Of a stretch of DNA of 64,000 nucleotides, positions 10,741 to 20,551 are shown piece by piece. Source of the DNA: Arion vulgaris (lineage: Eukaryota > Mollusca > Gastropoda > Stylommatophora > Arionidae); the NCBI GenBank assembly GCA_020796225.1, contig CM036775.1:4475393-4539392 (forward strand). Direction: 5' to 3'. A program made the translations under genes and the position numbers. Positions within the stretch are counted from its first letter, which is position 1, and every line of letters starts with the position of its first letter. The notes under the pieces are model-generated. The model had not been told where the DNA came from. It saw only the letters and a list, made by a program, of their open reading frames with translations, and ran no database searches.

Positions 10741-10802
10741 ACCCTACCTGAGTAGGAATCTCCGTAGCACTAAGCATAGCACTACGCGCCTGAAGCTGTT
10801 GG
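10741..10802. repeat. Single ancestral copy of the 39.6-kb array unit
   Basis: Contains GGAATCTCCGTAGCACTAAG and then GCCTGAAGCTGTTGGAGGTT. The reverse complement of this matches one unit, plus the terminal GAGATTCCTA, of the large array at 39590-44605. It lies immediately upstream of the 48-bp array. Confidence 0.75.
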
Positions 10803-12480
10803 AGGTTTCTGGGTTTTCAAGAAAGCTCGGGTGCTTCTCTCAATGCATGAAGGTTTCTGGGTTTTCAAGAAAGCTCGGGTGCTTCTCTCATTGCATGAAG
10901 GTTTCTGGGTTTTCCAGAAAGCTCAGGCTTCCTTATTCCATGAAGGTTTCTGGGTTTTAAGAAAGCTCAAGTGGTTCCCTACATTCCATGAAGGTTTCTG
11001 AGTTTTCAAGAAAGCTCAGATGCTTTCCCCCATTGCATGAAGGTTTCTGAGTTTTCAAGAAAGCTCGAGTGCTTCCCCCATTCCATGAAGGTTTCTGAGT
11101 TTTCAAGAAAGCTCGGGTGCTTCTCCTATTGCATGAAGGTTTCTGTGTTTTCAAAAAGCTCAGGTGCTTCTCCCATTGCATGAAGGTTTCTGTGTTTTCA
11201 ACAAAGCTCGGTCGCTTTCCCCATTGCATGAAGGTTTCGGGTTTTCAAGAAAGCTGGGCGCTTTCCCCATTGCATGAAGGTTTCGGGTTTTCAAGAAAGC
11301 TTGGGCGCTTTCCCCATTGCATGAAGGTTTCTGGGTTTTCAAAAAGCTTGGACGCTTTCCCCATTGCATGAAGGTTTCTGGGTTTTCAACAAAGCTCGGG
11401 CGCTTTCCCCATTGCATGAAGGTTTCTGGGTTTTCAAGAAAGCTTGGGCGCTTCCCCATTGCATGAAGGTTTCTGGGTTTTCAAGAAAGCTTGGGCGCTT
11501 CCCCATTGCATGAAGGTTTCTGGGTTTTCAAGAAAGCTTGGCGCTTCCACCATTGCATGAAGGTTTCTGGGTTTTCAAGAAAGCTTGGGCGCTTTCCCCC
11601 ATTGCATTAAGGTTTCTGGGTTTTCAAGAAAGCTTGGGCGCTTTCCACCATTGCATGAAGGTTTCTGGGTTTTCAAGAAAGCTTGGGCGCTTTCCACCAT
11701 TGCATGAAGGTTTCTGGGTTTTCAAGAAAGCTTGGGCGCTTTCCACCATTGCATGAAGGTTTCTGGGTTTTCAAGAAAGCTTGGGCGCTTTCCACCATTG
11801 CATGAAGGTTTCTGGGTTTTCAAGAAAGCTTGGGCGCTTTCCACCATTGCATGAAGGTTTCTGGGTTTTCAAGAAAGCTTGGGCGCTTTCCACCATTGCA
11901 TGAAGGTTTCTGGGTTTTCAAGAAAGCTTGGGCGCTTTCCACCATTGCATGAAGGTTTCTGGGTTTTCAAGAAAGCTTGGGCGCTTTCCCCATTGCATTA
12001 AGGTTTCTGGGTTTTCAAAAAGCTTGGGCGCTTCACCATTGCATGAAGGTTTCTGGGTTTTCAAGAAAGCTGGCCTTCACCATTGCATGAAGGTTTCTGG
12101 GTTTTCAAGAAAGCTTGGGCGCTTTCCACCATTGCATGAAGGTTTCTGGGTTTTCAAGAAAGCTTGGGCGCTTTCCACCATTGCATGAAGGTTTCTGGGT
12201 TTTCAAGAAAGCTTGGGCGCTTTCCACCATTGCATGAAGGTTTCTGGGTTTTCAAGAAAGCTTGGGCGCTTTCCACCATTGCATGAAGGTTTCTGGGTTT
12301 TCAAGAAAGCTTGGGCGCTTTCCACCATTGCATGAAGGTTTCTGGGTTTTCAAGAAAGCTTGGGCGCTTTCCACCATTGCATGAAGGTTTCTGGGTTTTC
12401 AAGAAAGCTTGGGCGCTTTCCACCATTGCATGAAGGTTTCTGGGTTTTCAAGAAAGCTTGCCTCCATTGCATAAGGTTTT
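10803..12480. repeat. 48-bp tandem satellite (array A)
   Basis: About 35 copies of a roughly 48-bp unit containing GGTTTCTGGGTTTTCAAGAA and AGCTTGGGCGCTTTCC. Left-hand units are diverse. From about 11600 on, units are almost identical, which indicates recent expansion from the right side. Short ORFs in all frames arise only from the period. Confidence 0.97.
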
Positions 12481-12579
12481 CAAGAAAGGGCTTTCCCCAT
12501 GAAGTTCTGTTCGAAAGCTTGGCTCTATTGCAATATAGGAAAAAGAGTGAAAAATCATAATTCCTAGGATTCGAAGAAG

Positions 12580-12611
<32 letters not shown>

Positions 12612-12615
12612 TTCT
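12481..12615. repeat. Array A tail and (GAA)n run
   Basis: Degenerate last units pass into GGAAAAAGAGTGAAAAATCA and TAATTCCTAGGATTCGAAG, followed by (GAA)n. The reverse complement of this tail opens the array at 39590 (39505-39590), so it marks the end of a shared ancestral element. Confidence 0.75.
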
Positions 12616-12725
12616 GATCTTTGTTTCCCTATTAGTTCCATTCCATATTGTTTTTAGTTTAGCTTATGTCAGTTTTTCGTTTCGAGCTAATACCCGGAAC
12701 ATTCTTTCCCGTATCTTCCAAACAG

Positions 12726-12962
12726 GTCAGGAGTCTGACGTGGACGCTGATAACTCATCATCAGAAGCTGCTGAGGGTTCCGGTCATGGAAACAGAATGG
12801 ACATTTTAGGATATTATGATGACAATTTAGTCGAGGACGATTCTGACAAATATATCGATGATAATTCTACCTGGGCTGAGAGCACTGAGAACGACAGTTT
12901 TTCAGATCTAGACAGAGCAAAGATGGCAGTAACCATTAGTGAAGATATTTCGACTCCTTTTT
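12726..12962 (+). CDS. Ly6/uPAR-like protein, acidic exon (5'-most found)
   Basis: An internal exon of a Ly6-like surface protein, whose signal-peptide exon was not found upstream. The acceptor is a pyrimidine-rich stretch ending ACAG at 12725 (an in-frame alternative is 12730). The donor is T|GTAAGA at 12963. The exon ends in phase 1, and the next exon at 16280 starts in the matching phase, restoring a Tyr codon. It encodes about 78 residues rich in Asp, Glu and Ser (for example DNSSSEAAEGSG and YYDDNLVEDDSDKYIDD), with N-glycosylation sequons at DNSS and DNST. No cysteine lies before the splice. The segment looks like a disordered extracellular linker. Alternative: a separate acidic protein, but the open frame ends soon after the donor. 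Confidence 0.7.
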
Positions 12963-13004
12963 GTAAGAGCGTCTTTGTATTTGTTCAAGTTTTATTTTAA
13001 TTGA

Positions 13005-13175
13005 ATGATTGATAGGGACATCATCACCTGCACTTTGGTGAGTAACCATGTGTGCTCCGATCTTTTTCTTACACAGGAAGATCTCAGCTACAGTGCACAA
13101 ACTCCGTAGCAACGGCGAGGGTCCCCCATGCAATTTAGAAGATGGTTAAAATATTTAGTAGGAATGTTGTTATTA
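13005..13175 (+). repeat. Dispersed repeat F copy
   Basis: Near-complete copy with GGACATCATCACCTGCACTT and ACACAGGAAGATCTCAGCTA. It lies in the first located intron of the Ly6-like gene. Confidence 0.7.
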
Positions 13176-13294
13176 TTTAATCTTCTAATGTATTTTGTTC
13201 GGGTAGCGATTTTCCAGCCTGCTCTTCTCGATTTTGAACTGCCAATGGTTCTTTTACGTGCTCAACTTCAACACAGGATCTTCTTCTTCTGAGT

Positions 13295-13635
13295 TCTCAC
13301 TAGATTGGGATTTCGGATTCTCTAATAAAGGCATCCGTCTGCCTCAGATTATCAGCCACGCCATATAGTTTGTCTTGGACGTTAGTGTACGTGGGCCACC
13401 TGGGGGTAGTTCAGTAGGATATAATTCCTATGATTTCTGCTTCCCGTTTGTGCCGACCTCTTCCAGCAGTACGTTTTAGCCACCCTCGTGATGGTAGGTC
13501 TGACATTCTTACTGTGTGGCTAAATCTCCGAGGCAGGTTGGCGGACGTAGACTCCGTTATCCCATTCCTCATTGTGAGGGTCGTTGCACCATGTTATGCA
13601 CCTTACTTCCTGATGCATCCGTTTTCTGCAAGCAT
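13295..13635 (-). pseudogene. LINE C-terminal fragment (RNase H family)
   Basis: Matches 21775-22150 (opposite strand) and 60570-60700. On the minus strand it encodes pieces such as DKLYGVADNLRQTD and the segment from which PSRGWLKRTAGRG derives. These belong to the far C-terminus of a LINE ORF2. It is frame-broken and lies inside the intron of the Ly6-like gene. Confidence 0.6.
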
Positions 13636-13960
13636 TTATTTCGGGTTAGCATTCCCTAGCGGACACGTGCATCCGATTTCAGCCAAACCTCCTTCGTCGC
13701 CTCTTACGACATGTGTGGCAGGTAACAGTGGTTCTATTCTTTACATCCCAAATTTGGGCCCTGGTAACCACTCGGGCGACACAGGACCTAAGTTGTATCG
13801 TCTGTCTCCGATAGGATTAGGAACTCGATGTCATCTACATTACTATCAGGGATCTCTGGCAAAATATCCAGATGGCTCTGCGAAGGAGCGAACCTCTGGT
13901 ACCTTTGCCACGAAAGACGAGCATTTAACCTCTACGACACAAAGACACCCTATTAAAATA
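13636..13960 (-). mobile_element. Partial SINE A inserted in LINE end
   Basis: At 13665-13785 the SINE A core and head are present in reverse (AGTCGCC-type TCGCCTCTTACGACATG through GGTAACCACTCGGGCG). The flanks 13600-13660 and 13790-13960 carry LINE-end sequence with GATAGGATTAGGAACTCGAT, as at 9290 and 60905. Confidence 0.65.
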
Positions 13961-14161
13961 GTAACAAACCATAAATGTTAGTTGCTTAAGTTAATTGCAT
14001 ATCCTCTACAGGACTTTGCTAATCAACCCCAGCTTTGTAACGCTGTTTGTGATTTTTCTAGGCATTATTACGTTCAGTAGTTTGACATTGCTTTCTGAAA
14101 GTTAGTTGCTTACAGTAATAATATTGGGGCTTCTATTATATTTTCATTTTTAAAACACGTA

Positions 14162-14250
14162 TTGTATAACATATGTGCTTTTGAATATAAGTGTTACAGA
14201 AGAGTCCTTCGTATATCTTGGACAGAGAAGAGAACAAATAGATCTATACA
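14162..14250 (+). pseudogene. LINE family 1 fragment, left of SINE insertion
   Basis: The translation CAFEYKCYRRVLRISWTEKR is the post-RT motif of LINE family 1. It breaks at about 14250 and resumes at 14505 (compare the uninterrupted 15785-15960), so the SINE between them is a later insertion. Confidence 0.8.
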
Positions 14251-14251
14251 C

Positions 14252-14503
14252 GTCCGTGTGGTTACCGTGGCCCAGATTTGGGATGTAAAGAATAGAACCA
14301 CTGTTACCTGCCACGCATGTCGTAGGAGGCGACTAAGGAGGTTTGGCTGAAATCAGATGCACGTGTCCTAAACGTGTAGAAGTCTATGCGTTTATGGGCC
14401 TACCAAACCAATGTGCAACGTATACACGTTCTTGGCAAAGATCAAACATATCGCAAAGAGTGATTAAAATTGGTCGTAAAGAACGAACGTGAAGAAGAAG
14501 AAG
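14252..14503 (+). mobile_element. SINE family A inside a LINE
   Basis: Complete copy: head CGTGTGGTTACC, core TAGAACCACTGTTACCTGCC, body, and tail GAAGAAGAAGAAG. It is flanked by similar GATCTATA and GATATAT segments of LINE family 1, consistent with a target duplication. Confidence 0.85.
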
Positions 14504-14815
14504 AAGATATATCCAGAAAGAACTTAAAATCAAAGAAAACTGGCTGATGCTACAAATAAGAAAGAGAAAATTTAGATATTTTGGACATATAAAAAGACAT
14601 GAAGGGCTGGAGAAGACCATCATGGAAGGAGGCATACCGGCAAAGAGAAGAAGAGGAAGACCACGGAGAAGATGGATTCAGAATGTAAGTGATGGTTTGA
14701 ACATGACGGCTGCAGAGGCAGGACATCTGACCTATGAGAGAGAAATTCCGGAGGACTGGTGGGGTGGCAAAGTTCTGCTCAGGACAAGCTATTTGATGAT
14801 GATGATTGTATAACA
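14504..14815 (+). pseudogene. LINE family 1 C-terminus, right of SINE insertion
   Basis: Continues with QIRKRKFRYFGHIKRHEG, KRRRGRPRRRWIQNVSDG and NMTAAEAGHLTYEREI, and ends in the (GAT)n tail at 14795-14808. One frame is open for 88 codons but the element is truncated. Confidence 0.85.
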
Positions 14816-15055
14816 TACTTTGAAAAGTTACATACTTGGTCACATCAAGCGTCACGATGGCCTGGAAAGAACAATACTAGAGGCAGGGTCCCAGGACGCA
14901 GAGGCAGACCAAGAAGAAGATGGCTACAAGATATTAAAGAAACCATGAACATGACCATCGACGAAGTGGGTGAACTGACAAGAGACAGAGTGAATTTCAG
15001 ATGTCCTGCAAAGAGAGCAACGTCCTATAAAGGATACGCACTTTGATGATGATGA
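14816..15055 (+). pseudogene. LINE C-terminal fragment of a related family
   Basis: Encodes GRRGRPRRRWLQDIKETM and MTIDEVGELTRDR, and ends in (GAT)n at about 15045-15058. Same architecture as family 1 but a distinct sequence. Confidence 0.75.
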
Positions 15056-15059
15056 TGAT

Positions 15060-15335
15060 TGTATAACACAGAGTAGGTATGAAAGTACTGTTGATCATTT
15101 GTTGTTTAGCTGTCAGTGAAATGTTTGGGTGTCTTAACATTGAGGCTATCGGGTAGGTTACAGTCTTTGTTTTTTGCACTCTAGCCTCTCTCTATCTAGT
15201 CTTCCATCTTCTGTGAATATGCTTCCTATGTATTTGAATTCTTGCACTTGATTGATTGTAGTGCCATTGACATCGATGTTTAGTTTATTATGTTTTCTTC
15301 CTATATTCATAATTTCGGTTTTAGTATTATTGATT
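15060..15335 (-). pseudogene. LINE reverse transcriptase thumb-region fragment
   Basis: On the minus strand the sequence reads K-T-E-I-M-N-I-G-R...EFKYIGSIFTEDGR. This is the KTE and FKYLGS block downstream of the RT catalytic motif in non-LTR retrotransposons. It is inverted relative to its neighbours. Confidence 0.65.
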
Positions 15336-15364
15336 TTCTTGTCGTGATTTATTCGATGTTGAAT

Positions 15365-15560
15365 CGATCAAACGATTTAGGAAGTTTAGAGTTACCCGTT
15401 GTACAAGTCGAACTGGATGCCTGGGAGGCAGATTGAGAGGTGTGTTTAATCAGTGTGCCACGGAACCATCAGTATACATACTCTTGGATATCTGTTGGGA
15501 GACGAGCAACTATGGGTCTGTCCGGAGTGTAATGACGTCAGTTTAGTAACCAATAACCAA
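15365..15560 (+). pseudogene. RNase-H-family LINE C-terminal fragment
   Basis: Contains the sequence for GCLGGRLRGVFNQ and LGDEQLWVCPECNDVSLVTN, a + strand copy of the end seen inverted at 1180-1460. It is fused directly to LINE family 1 at about 15560. Confidence 0.75.
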
Positions 15561-16145
15561 TGTCGTGATTTATACAACTTGCTAATAACAGATGGAAATG
15601 GGATGAAGGAAATTAAAACAAGAGCAAACATGGCTTTACTAAAAAAAATAAAACAATTTAAAACAGTATGGAACGGAGCTGATAGGAAAACAAAGATCAG
15701 AATACTAAGAGCATGCATATTCCCAGTGACAACATATGGGTGTGAAGCATGGACATTTAACAAGGCAGTGGAAAAACATATATGTGCTTTTGAATACACG
15801 TGTTACAGAAGAGTCCTCCGTATATCTTGGACAGAGAAGAGAACAAATAGGTCTATCCAGAAAGAACTCAAAATCAAAGAAAACTGGCTGATGCCACAAA
15901 TAAGAAAGAGAAAATTAAAGGATTTTGGACATATAAAGATACACGAATAAATGGAGAAGACCACCACAGAAGGAGGTATCCCGACAAAGAGAAGAAGAGG
16001 AAGACCAGGGAGAAGATGGATTCTGGATGTAACTGATGGTTTGAGCATGACAGCTGCTGAGGCGGGACCTATGAGAGAGAGAAATTTCGAAGGAATGTTA
16101 AGGTTGCAAAGTTCTATCTACAGGATATTTGATGATGATTTCTAA
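15561..16145 (+). pseudogene. LINE family 1, longest post-RT fragment
   Basis: The translation runs IKTRANMALLKKIKQFK, KIRILRACIFPVTTYGCEAW, YRRVLRISWTEKRTNRSIQK and then FGHIKIHE, followed by an in-frame stop (TAA near 15949). After a frame change come RRRGRPGRRWILDVTDGL and a (GAT)n-like end. It is the best reference in the window for the order of LINE family 1. Non-functional. Confidence 0.85.
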
Positions 16146-16279
16146 AATTTTGGTTCAATTTGTCAATATGTTTTTGTATATCCTATTCATTTTGGTGTAA
16201 CATGCTCTGATCATCTGATATCTTGATATTCGATGCAGTTGTCTCAACTTTAAAAATACGATTTCCTGTTCCGTTTCAG

Positions 16280-16408
16280 ACAGTATTGAAGCGAGGTGTT
16301 TTCGTTGTCATGGTGACGGAGTGAACGGATGTGACGTAACCACAATGATGAGTGACGTTTATAGGTACTCGACCTCGTGTCAAGGAAAGTGTCTAAATGT
16401 GTCGTCAG
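16280..16408 (+). CDS. Ly6/uPAR-like protein, first half of the cysteine domain
   Basis: This exon follows TTCCGTTTCAG and ends TCAG|GTAAAG, both strong splice sites, and is phase 1 at both ends. It encodes 42 full codons with five cysteines: CFRC, then NGC, SC and KC. A CxxC pair at the start followed by these spacings is the N-terminal half of a Ly6/uPAR (three-finger) domain as in quiver/sleepless-type proteins. A sequon, NVS, precedes the splice. Phase-1 symmetric exons are usual for extracellular modules. The exon has no homology to the surrounding repeats, and its codon use and continuity with the flanking exons support a real gene. Confidence 0.8.
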
Positions 16409-16445
16409 GTAAAGCGTATTTCACTTCTTCTTCTCTGGCTATTTT

Positions 16446-16620
16446 TCAAGGAATTGATTGATTGATAGGACAATCATCATTGCATTTCGTTTAGTAATCA
16501 TGTGTGCTCCGATCTCTTTTTTACACAGGAAGATCTCAGCTGTAGTGCACGAATTCTATAGCACCGGCGAAGGTCCCCGATGTAATTATTGAAGATGGTG
16601 AACATATTTTGTAGGAGTTT
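16446..16620 (+). repeat. Dispersed repeat F copy
   Basis: Shares ACACAGGAAGATCTCAGCTG and the flanking body with 13005-13175. It lies in the second located intron of the Ly6-like gene. Confidence 0.7.
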
Positions 16621-16624
16621 TATT

Positions 16625-16742
16625 TATCAAAACAATTGATGCTTGGTGAGTCTGATGGGGCAGACGATCCGTTGGTGAACAGAAACAAACCAACTTAAAG
16701 ACACTCTAAAAGCATTTCTAAAATACATCGATATTGACAATA
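16625..16742 (+). pseudogene. LINE (C2H2-ending family) short fragment
   Basis: Matches the region at 30760-30865 that encodes K-T-L-K-x-x-L-K-x-x-D-I-D-N-T-C just before the terminal zinc finger. Here only that part remains. Confidence 0.6.
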
Positions 16743-16747
16743 CGTGC

Positions 16748-17005
16748 TTGCGCCCGTGTGGTACCGTGGGATCGCAAGGGAAGCAACGAATAGTACCACT
16801 GCCACCTACATGGCATGTCGTAAGCGGCGACTGATGTTGGACCTAGGAAAGCTACCTAGTAAATAAAAGCATAGCAGAAATCGGATGTGCTGGCCTACTT
16901 GTAGGCGCATAAATGGCACAACGTACAATCGCGCTTAGGCTCAGATCATATACAAATCACAAAGAGTGGTTTAATAAGTGGTCGATATGGAGCGTTTGAA
17001 AAATA
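16748..17005 (+). mobile_element. SINE family B copy
   Basis: Begins GCGCCCGTGTGGTACCGTGG, showing that family B shares a GCCCGnGTGGT head with family A. The core GGCATGTCGTAAGCGGCGAC and the family B body with CTACTTGTAGGCGCATAAAT follow. Confidence 0.8.
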
Positions 17006-17685
17006 TATGCATGTACCAGATATTATCACTGTGCATTAATGTGCAATAAAAGGGAGGTAACAAGTAAAATATTCTAAGCATAAAGTTGTTTTCTTTTTGG
17101 CCCTTAGTTAAATAACGCAAATATTAGTTCTACGCTGATGCATTGCGTGCGGGATGAATGTGTCATAGTTCCCCAGATGGCAGCGGAGGAATGGACAGTT
17201 AGCCAGATAGTTAGAGTAGTATAATTAGATTATTTAATAGTTGAGACTATGTGTTGCACTCTCTATGCAGAAGTGCAACACATAACTACAAGACACGACG
17301 TTTTTGTGTAGTAAAATAGTGACGTGTTAGTAACGAATTAGTAAACACAGAGAGACGATATAAACACTTTCGCTGAATGGACGTGTTGTGATACACTCTA
17401 AAAGTTAACATCTAAAATAAAAGTAATATAAATTGAAAACAGTGTTTGTATCATTTAGCGTTGGTGTGGTTTACCATCTAGCTTCCACCACAATCACATC
17501 AGAAAATCAACCACATAAACCTAAGATAAGGAAGATATAGAGAGTGAAACGGAAACCGAATCAACGATATAGGGGAAAATGGTACCACCAGAAATAAATA
17601 AACCTGAACTGCGATACAGTCAATAAACAATGGACCATCAAGAACATCTATAAACAGTCAGTACCACGAAGGAAAGAAACCTTAA
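17006..17685. other. Intronic sequence, nothing recognised
   Basis: No coding, RNA or known repeat signal. It is part of the second located intron of the Ly6-like gene. Confidence 0.4.
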
Positions 17686-17729
17686 CAGTGAAGGCTAAAA
17701 TCAGGGAGGGCCGAAGGGACCCTCCTACA

Positions 17730-17965
17730 ACAAATGCTTTCGCAATCTTTCTTCTTCTTTGTCGTCACACTGCTACCGGGTTGTTGCCCAGTGTCGTCAC
17801 ACTGCTACCGGGTTGTTGCCCAGTGTCGTCACACTGCTACCGGGTTGTTGCCCAGTGTCGTGTTTTTTGTTTTTGTCTTGCGCTGCTCTAATGGTATGGG
17901 TAATTGTTACTTTTGGTTTTTGGTAGGATTCTGCTACGCCATCTAACCATCTTTTTCGAAGTCTA
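17730..17965 (-). pseudogene. LINE family 4 3' end with three tandem 31-bp units
   Basis: The reverse complement of GGCAACAACCCGGTAGCAGT occurs three times in tandem (17763-17858). The same LINE end at 38140-38172 has one unit and the one at 36785-36852 has two. The adjoining sequence runs into a SINE at 17966 and resumes at 18220. Confidence 0.75.
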
Positions 17966-18215
17966 CCACGCCCGAGTGGTTACTGGGGTCCAAATTTGCG
18001 GCGCAAAGAATAGAACCACTGTTACCTGCCACGCATGTCGTAAGAGGCGACTAAGGAGGTTTGGCTGAAATCGGATGCACATGTCCTAAACATGTAGAAG
18101 TCTATGCGTTTAGGGACCTACCAAACCAATGTGTAACGTATACACGTTCTTGGCAAAGATCAAACATATCACAAAGTGTGTTTAAAATTGGTCGTAAAGA
18201 ACTAACGTAAAGAAG
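17966..18215 (+). mobile_element. SINE family A inside LINE family 4
   Basis: Full copy from ACGCCCGAGTGGTTACTGGG through the core to AAAGAAGAAGG. LINE family 4 sequence lies on both sides in the same (minus) orientation. Confidence 0.85.
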
Positions 18216-18217
18216 AA

Positions 18218-18335
18218 GGAGGGTAAGTCTACCTCTCGCCTTCTGTTCTGATGGTCTGTTGTGCATTCTTATTAAGTGGCCAAACCACTTCATTCTTTGT
18301 TTCTTACGTAATTCAAACAAGATTCTGTCCCTTCT
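18218..18335 (-). pseudogene. LINE family 4 fragment, other side of the SINE
   Basis: Minus-strand translation KKQRMKWFGHLIRMHNRPSE matches the family also seen at 36415-36900 and 37790-38190 (+). Confidence 0.75.
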
Positions 18336-18337
18336 TC

Positions 18338-18598
18338 TTCTTCGAACGCTCCATATCGACCACTTGTTAACCACTCTGTGTGATTTGTATGTGATCTGAA
18401 CCTAAGAGCGATTGTACGTTGTGCCAGTTATGCGCCTACAAGTAGGCCAGCATATCCGATTTCTGCAATGTTTTTATTTACTAGGGTAGCTTCCCTAGAT
18501 CCTACATCAGTCGCCTCTTACGACATACCTTGTAGATCGCAGTAGTACTATTCTTTGCTTCCCTTGGACTCCGGCACCACATGGGCGAAGGTTTCTGT
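18338..18598 (-). mobile_element. SINE family B copy
   Basis: Reverse-orientation copy starting CTTCTTCTTCGAACGCTCCA and ending near CCGGCACCACATGGGCG, with core AGTCGCCTCTTACGACAT. Confidence 0.8.
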
Positions 18599-18599
18599 T

Positions 18600-19405
18600 C
18601 CAACTTTCCTTCTTATGCTAATGCTGGTGACTGTCTTTTCTGGTGTTGTTGATATCAGTTATATGAGGACTATCATCATAACACTCCGGACATGTCCATA
18701 GGTGCTCCGATCTCCGCCTCAGTAAATCCAGCAGCGCCCAGCCACCAAACACGCCAGTTCGATGTTGATTAATCAATCTCTTTGCATATTTAAAATGCCG
18801 CTCTTTTCGGGCTGCACCAATATTGACACCCATCTCTCTCAGTCTGGTCAGCGAGTGGGATTCACAGCCCTGAAACTCCTCTGTTCGGAAAGACTTTCTC
18901 AATGTGTGAAGAATGTCATTTCGATCCATGACAGTTTCCTCTGATATTGTAGCCAAGCCAGTCAATCTATCAGCTCGTTCATTACCCTTAACTTCTGCGT
19001 GCCAAGGGACAAAAATGAAGGTTATTTCTTTGATCATTGTCTGTACTAGTACCTCCACCCAGTTGCGTCTCGCCATTCCTGATTCGATTTTACGAATCAT
19101 GCTCATGGAGTCACTGAGTATGAAAACACGAAAGTAGTTGTGAGATGCCAACCATTTCACCGTCTCCGTAACCGCCCGAACCTCCATTGTCAAACTACTT
19201 GTGGTTGTTGTGTAGGCCCCACTAGCCTCTCTTATTATCCCCCCTGAGAGTGCTGAACAAGCCACGCACATCGCTGTTGGCGAATGACTGAACCATCGGT
19301 GTAAATAACCACATCTGTATCATTGATGGTGTCATTCAAGAGGGCCTCAACCTCCACGTTAATCAGTGATAAATTATTTTGTAACTTTTCTTAAGCATTG
19401 GATTT
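18600..19405 (-). pseudogene. LINE RNase H domain, best-preserved copy
   Basis: An open minus-strand frame of 217 codons. RNase H residues are visible: MEVRAV with Glu, LSDSMSM with Asp, and FVPWHAEVKGNERADRL with His and Asp. The C-terminal segment GVFGGWALLDLLRRRSEHLW then TCPECYDDSP ends in a Cys pair. It is the RNase H and tail region of a non-LTR retrotransposon ORF2 lacking all upstream domains. It is antisense in the intron just before the last Ly6-like exon. Confidence 0.85.
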
Positions 19406-19575
19406 CACATGTAATTATTTTTTGCGACTGTGCTTTGCTCATTGTCCATTTGTTGCTCTGTTAACACAAAGTCATGTCTTGCTTGGTTTGTTAATTATCA
19501 TAATTGTGTTGTTTTAAATTGTCAATATTTAATGACACACTTACTCACACCTTCCATCTTGATTACGTCACACAG

Positions 19576-20210
19576 GGTCAACATCTGCGTACGACTGCGC
19601 TCACGACATACTGGCACACTTGGATACGTGTCTTCAAAATGGCGATACACAAATGTGTCTCTGCACGGGGAATTTCTGTAACGGTCCTTCCAATTTTTAC
19701 GATTTCTACACGCAATTCTCCCCTCCAAATCATCTTCTGCCATTCGACGACCCAGACTATATCTATGACACTGATGATTTTAACGACAGCTCGTCTCAAA
19801 TGAATAATACAACAAACTCTTCGACTTCAGAAACTTCGAAAAATAATACTTTCTTAAATGGGTCAAATATCGAACACAAAAAGACAGATAATATTTCTAA
19901 TTCATACGAGTACGAGCTATTTTTAGAAAACTCTACAAGGGAATTCCCAGACGAAATATTGCCCAATTTTGAACACGTTCATAAACATGAAATCGATTTT
20001 CATATTCCAGAAAATAATATGAGTATTTCTAACGATACTACAATGAGGCAGGAGGTTTCCAATGCTGTTGATGTGAATGATATTCGTGTTGGCAATTTGA
20101 AGGATAGAAGCATAGAGGTGGATTGCGGAGACCGTGCTCTAGGTGGAACTGCTTTGAATACTGTTATAGCTGTGATGTCTAGTGTTTTTATATTGCACAG
20201 TATTTTATGA
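19576..20210 (+). CDS. Ly6/uPAR-like protein, C-terminal exon with GPI-type tail
   Basis: The acceptor CACACAG ends at 19575 and the phase matches the preceding exon, giving a Gly codon at the join. The first 35 residues finish the cysteine domain: DC, TC and then CLCTGNFCN, the Cys-Asn ending diagnostic of Ly6/uPAR folds. The domain thus has ten cysteines. About 140 residues of Asn/Ser/Thr/Asp-rich stalk follow, with many sequons (NDS, NNT, NST, NGS, NIS, NMS, NDT). The last 20 residues are hydrophobic (NTVIAVMSSVFILHSIL), after a small-residue stretch (GDRALGG) that could be a GPI omega site. The stop is TGA at 20208. Together with the two exons above this gives at least 332 residues. Likely role: a cell-surface modulator protein; the partner is unknown. 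Alternative: a type I membrane anchor. Confidence 0.85.
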
Positions 20211-20279
20211 CGTAGGTAAGTGTGCAGATGGTGTATGCTTGTGACGTGTTCAACACGTGTGTGATCATCAAAGAGAATT

Positions 20280-20530
20280 GGTAAATGTTAGGGAGCTTGG
20301 TTAGTGAACTGATGTCACAGCACTCAGGGCAGACCCATAAGTGATCAGTCTTCCCCAACAGAGGTCGAAGACTATGCATATTGATGGTTCCTGTAGCTCG
20401 CTGGTTAAACACACTTCTCTCTCTGCACCTCAAGCATGCAGCTCTTCTTGTACAACGTGTAATTCCAATCTCCTTAAATCGCTGGATTGATTCAACGTCA
20501 ATTTTAGCGTACATTGAAGGAAGGGAAGAA
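20280..20530 (-). pseudogene. RNase-H-family LINE C-terminal fragment
   Basis: Minus-strand translation IDVESIQRFKEIGITRCTRR, RATGTINMHSLRPLLGKTDH and LWVCPECCDISS. It lies just 3' of the Ly6-like gene. Confidence 0.8.
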
Positions 20531-20551
20531 GAAGAAATGAAGAAGAAGAAG

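Noticed and set aside
10727..12560. Several 66-99-codon ORFs on both strands over array A
   Set aside because: They are periodic readings of the 48-bp unit; indels between units break every frame.
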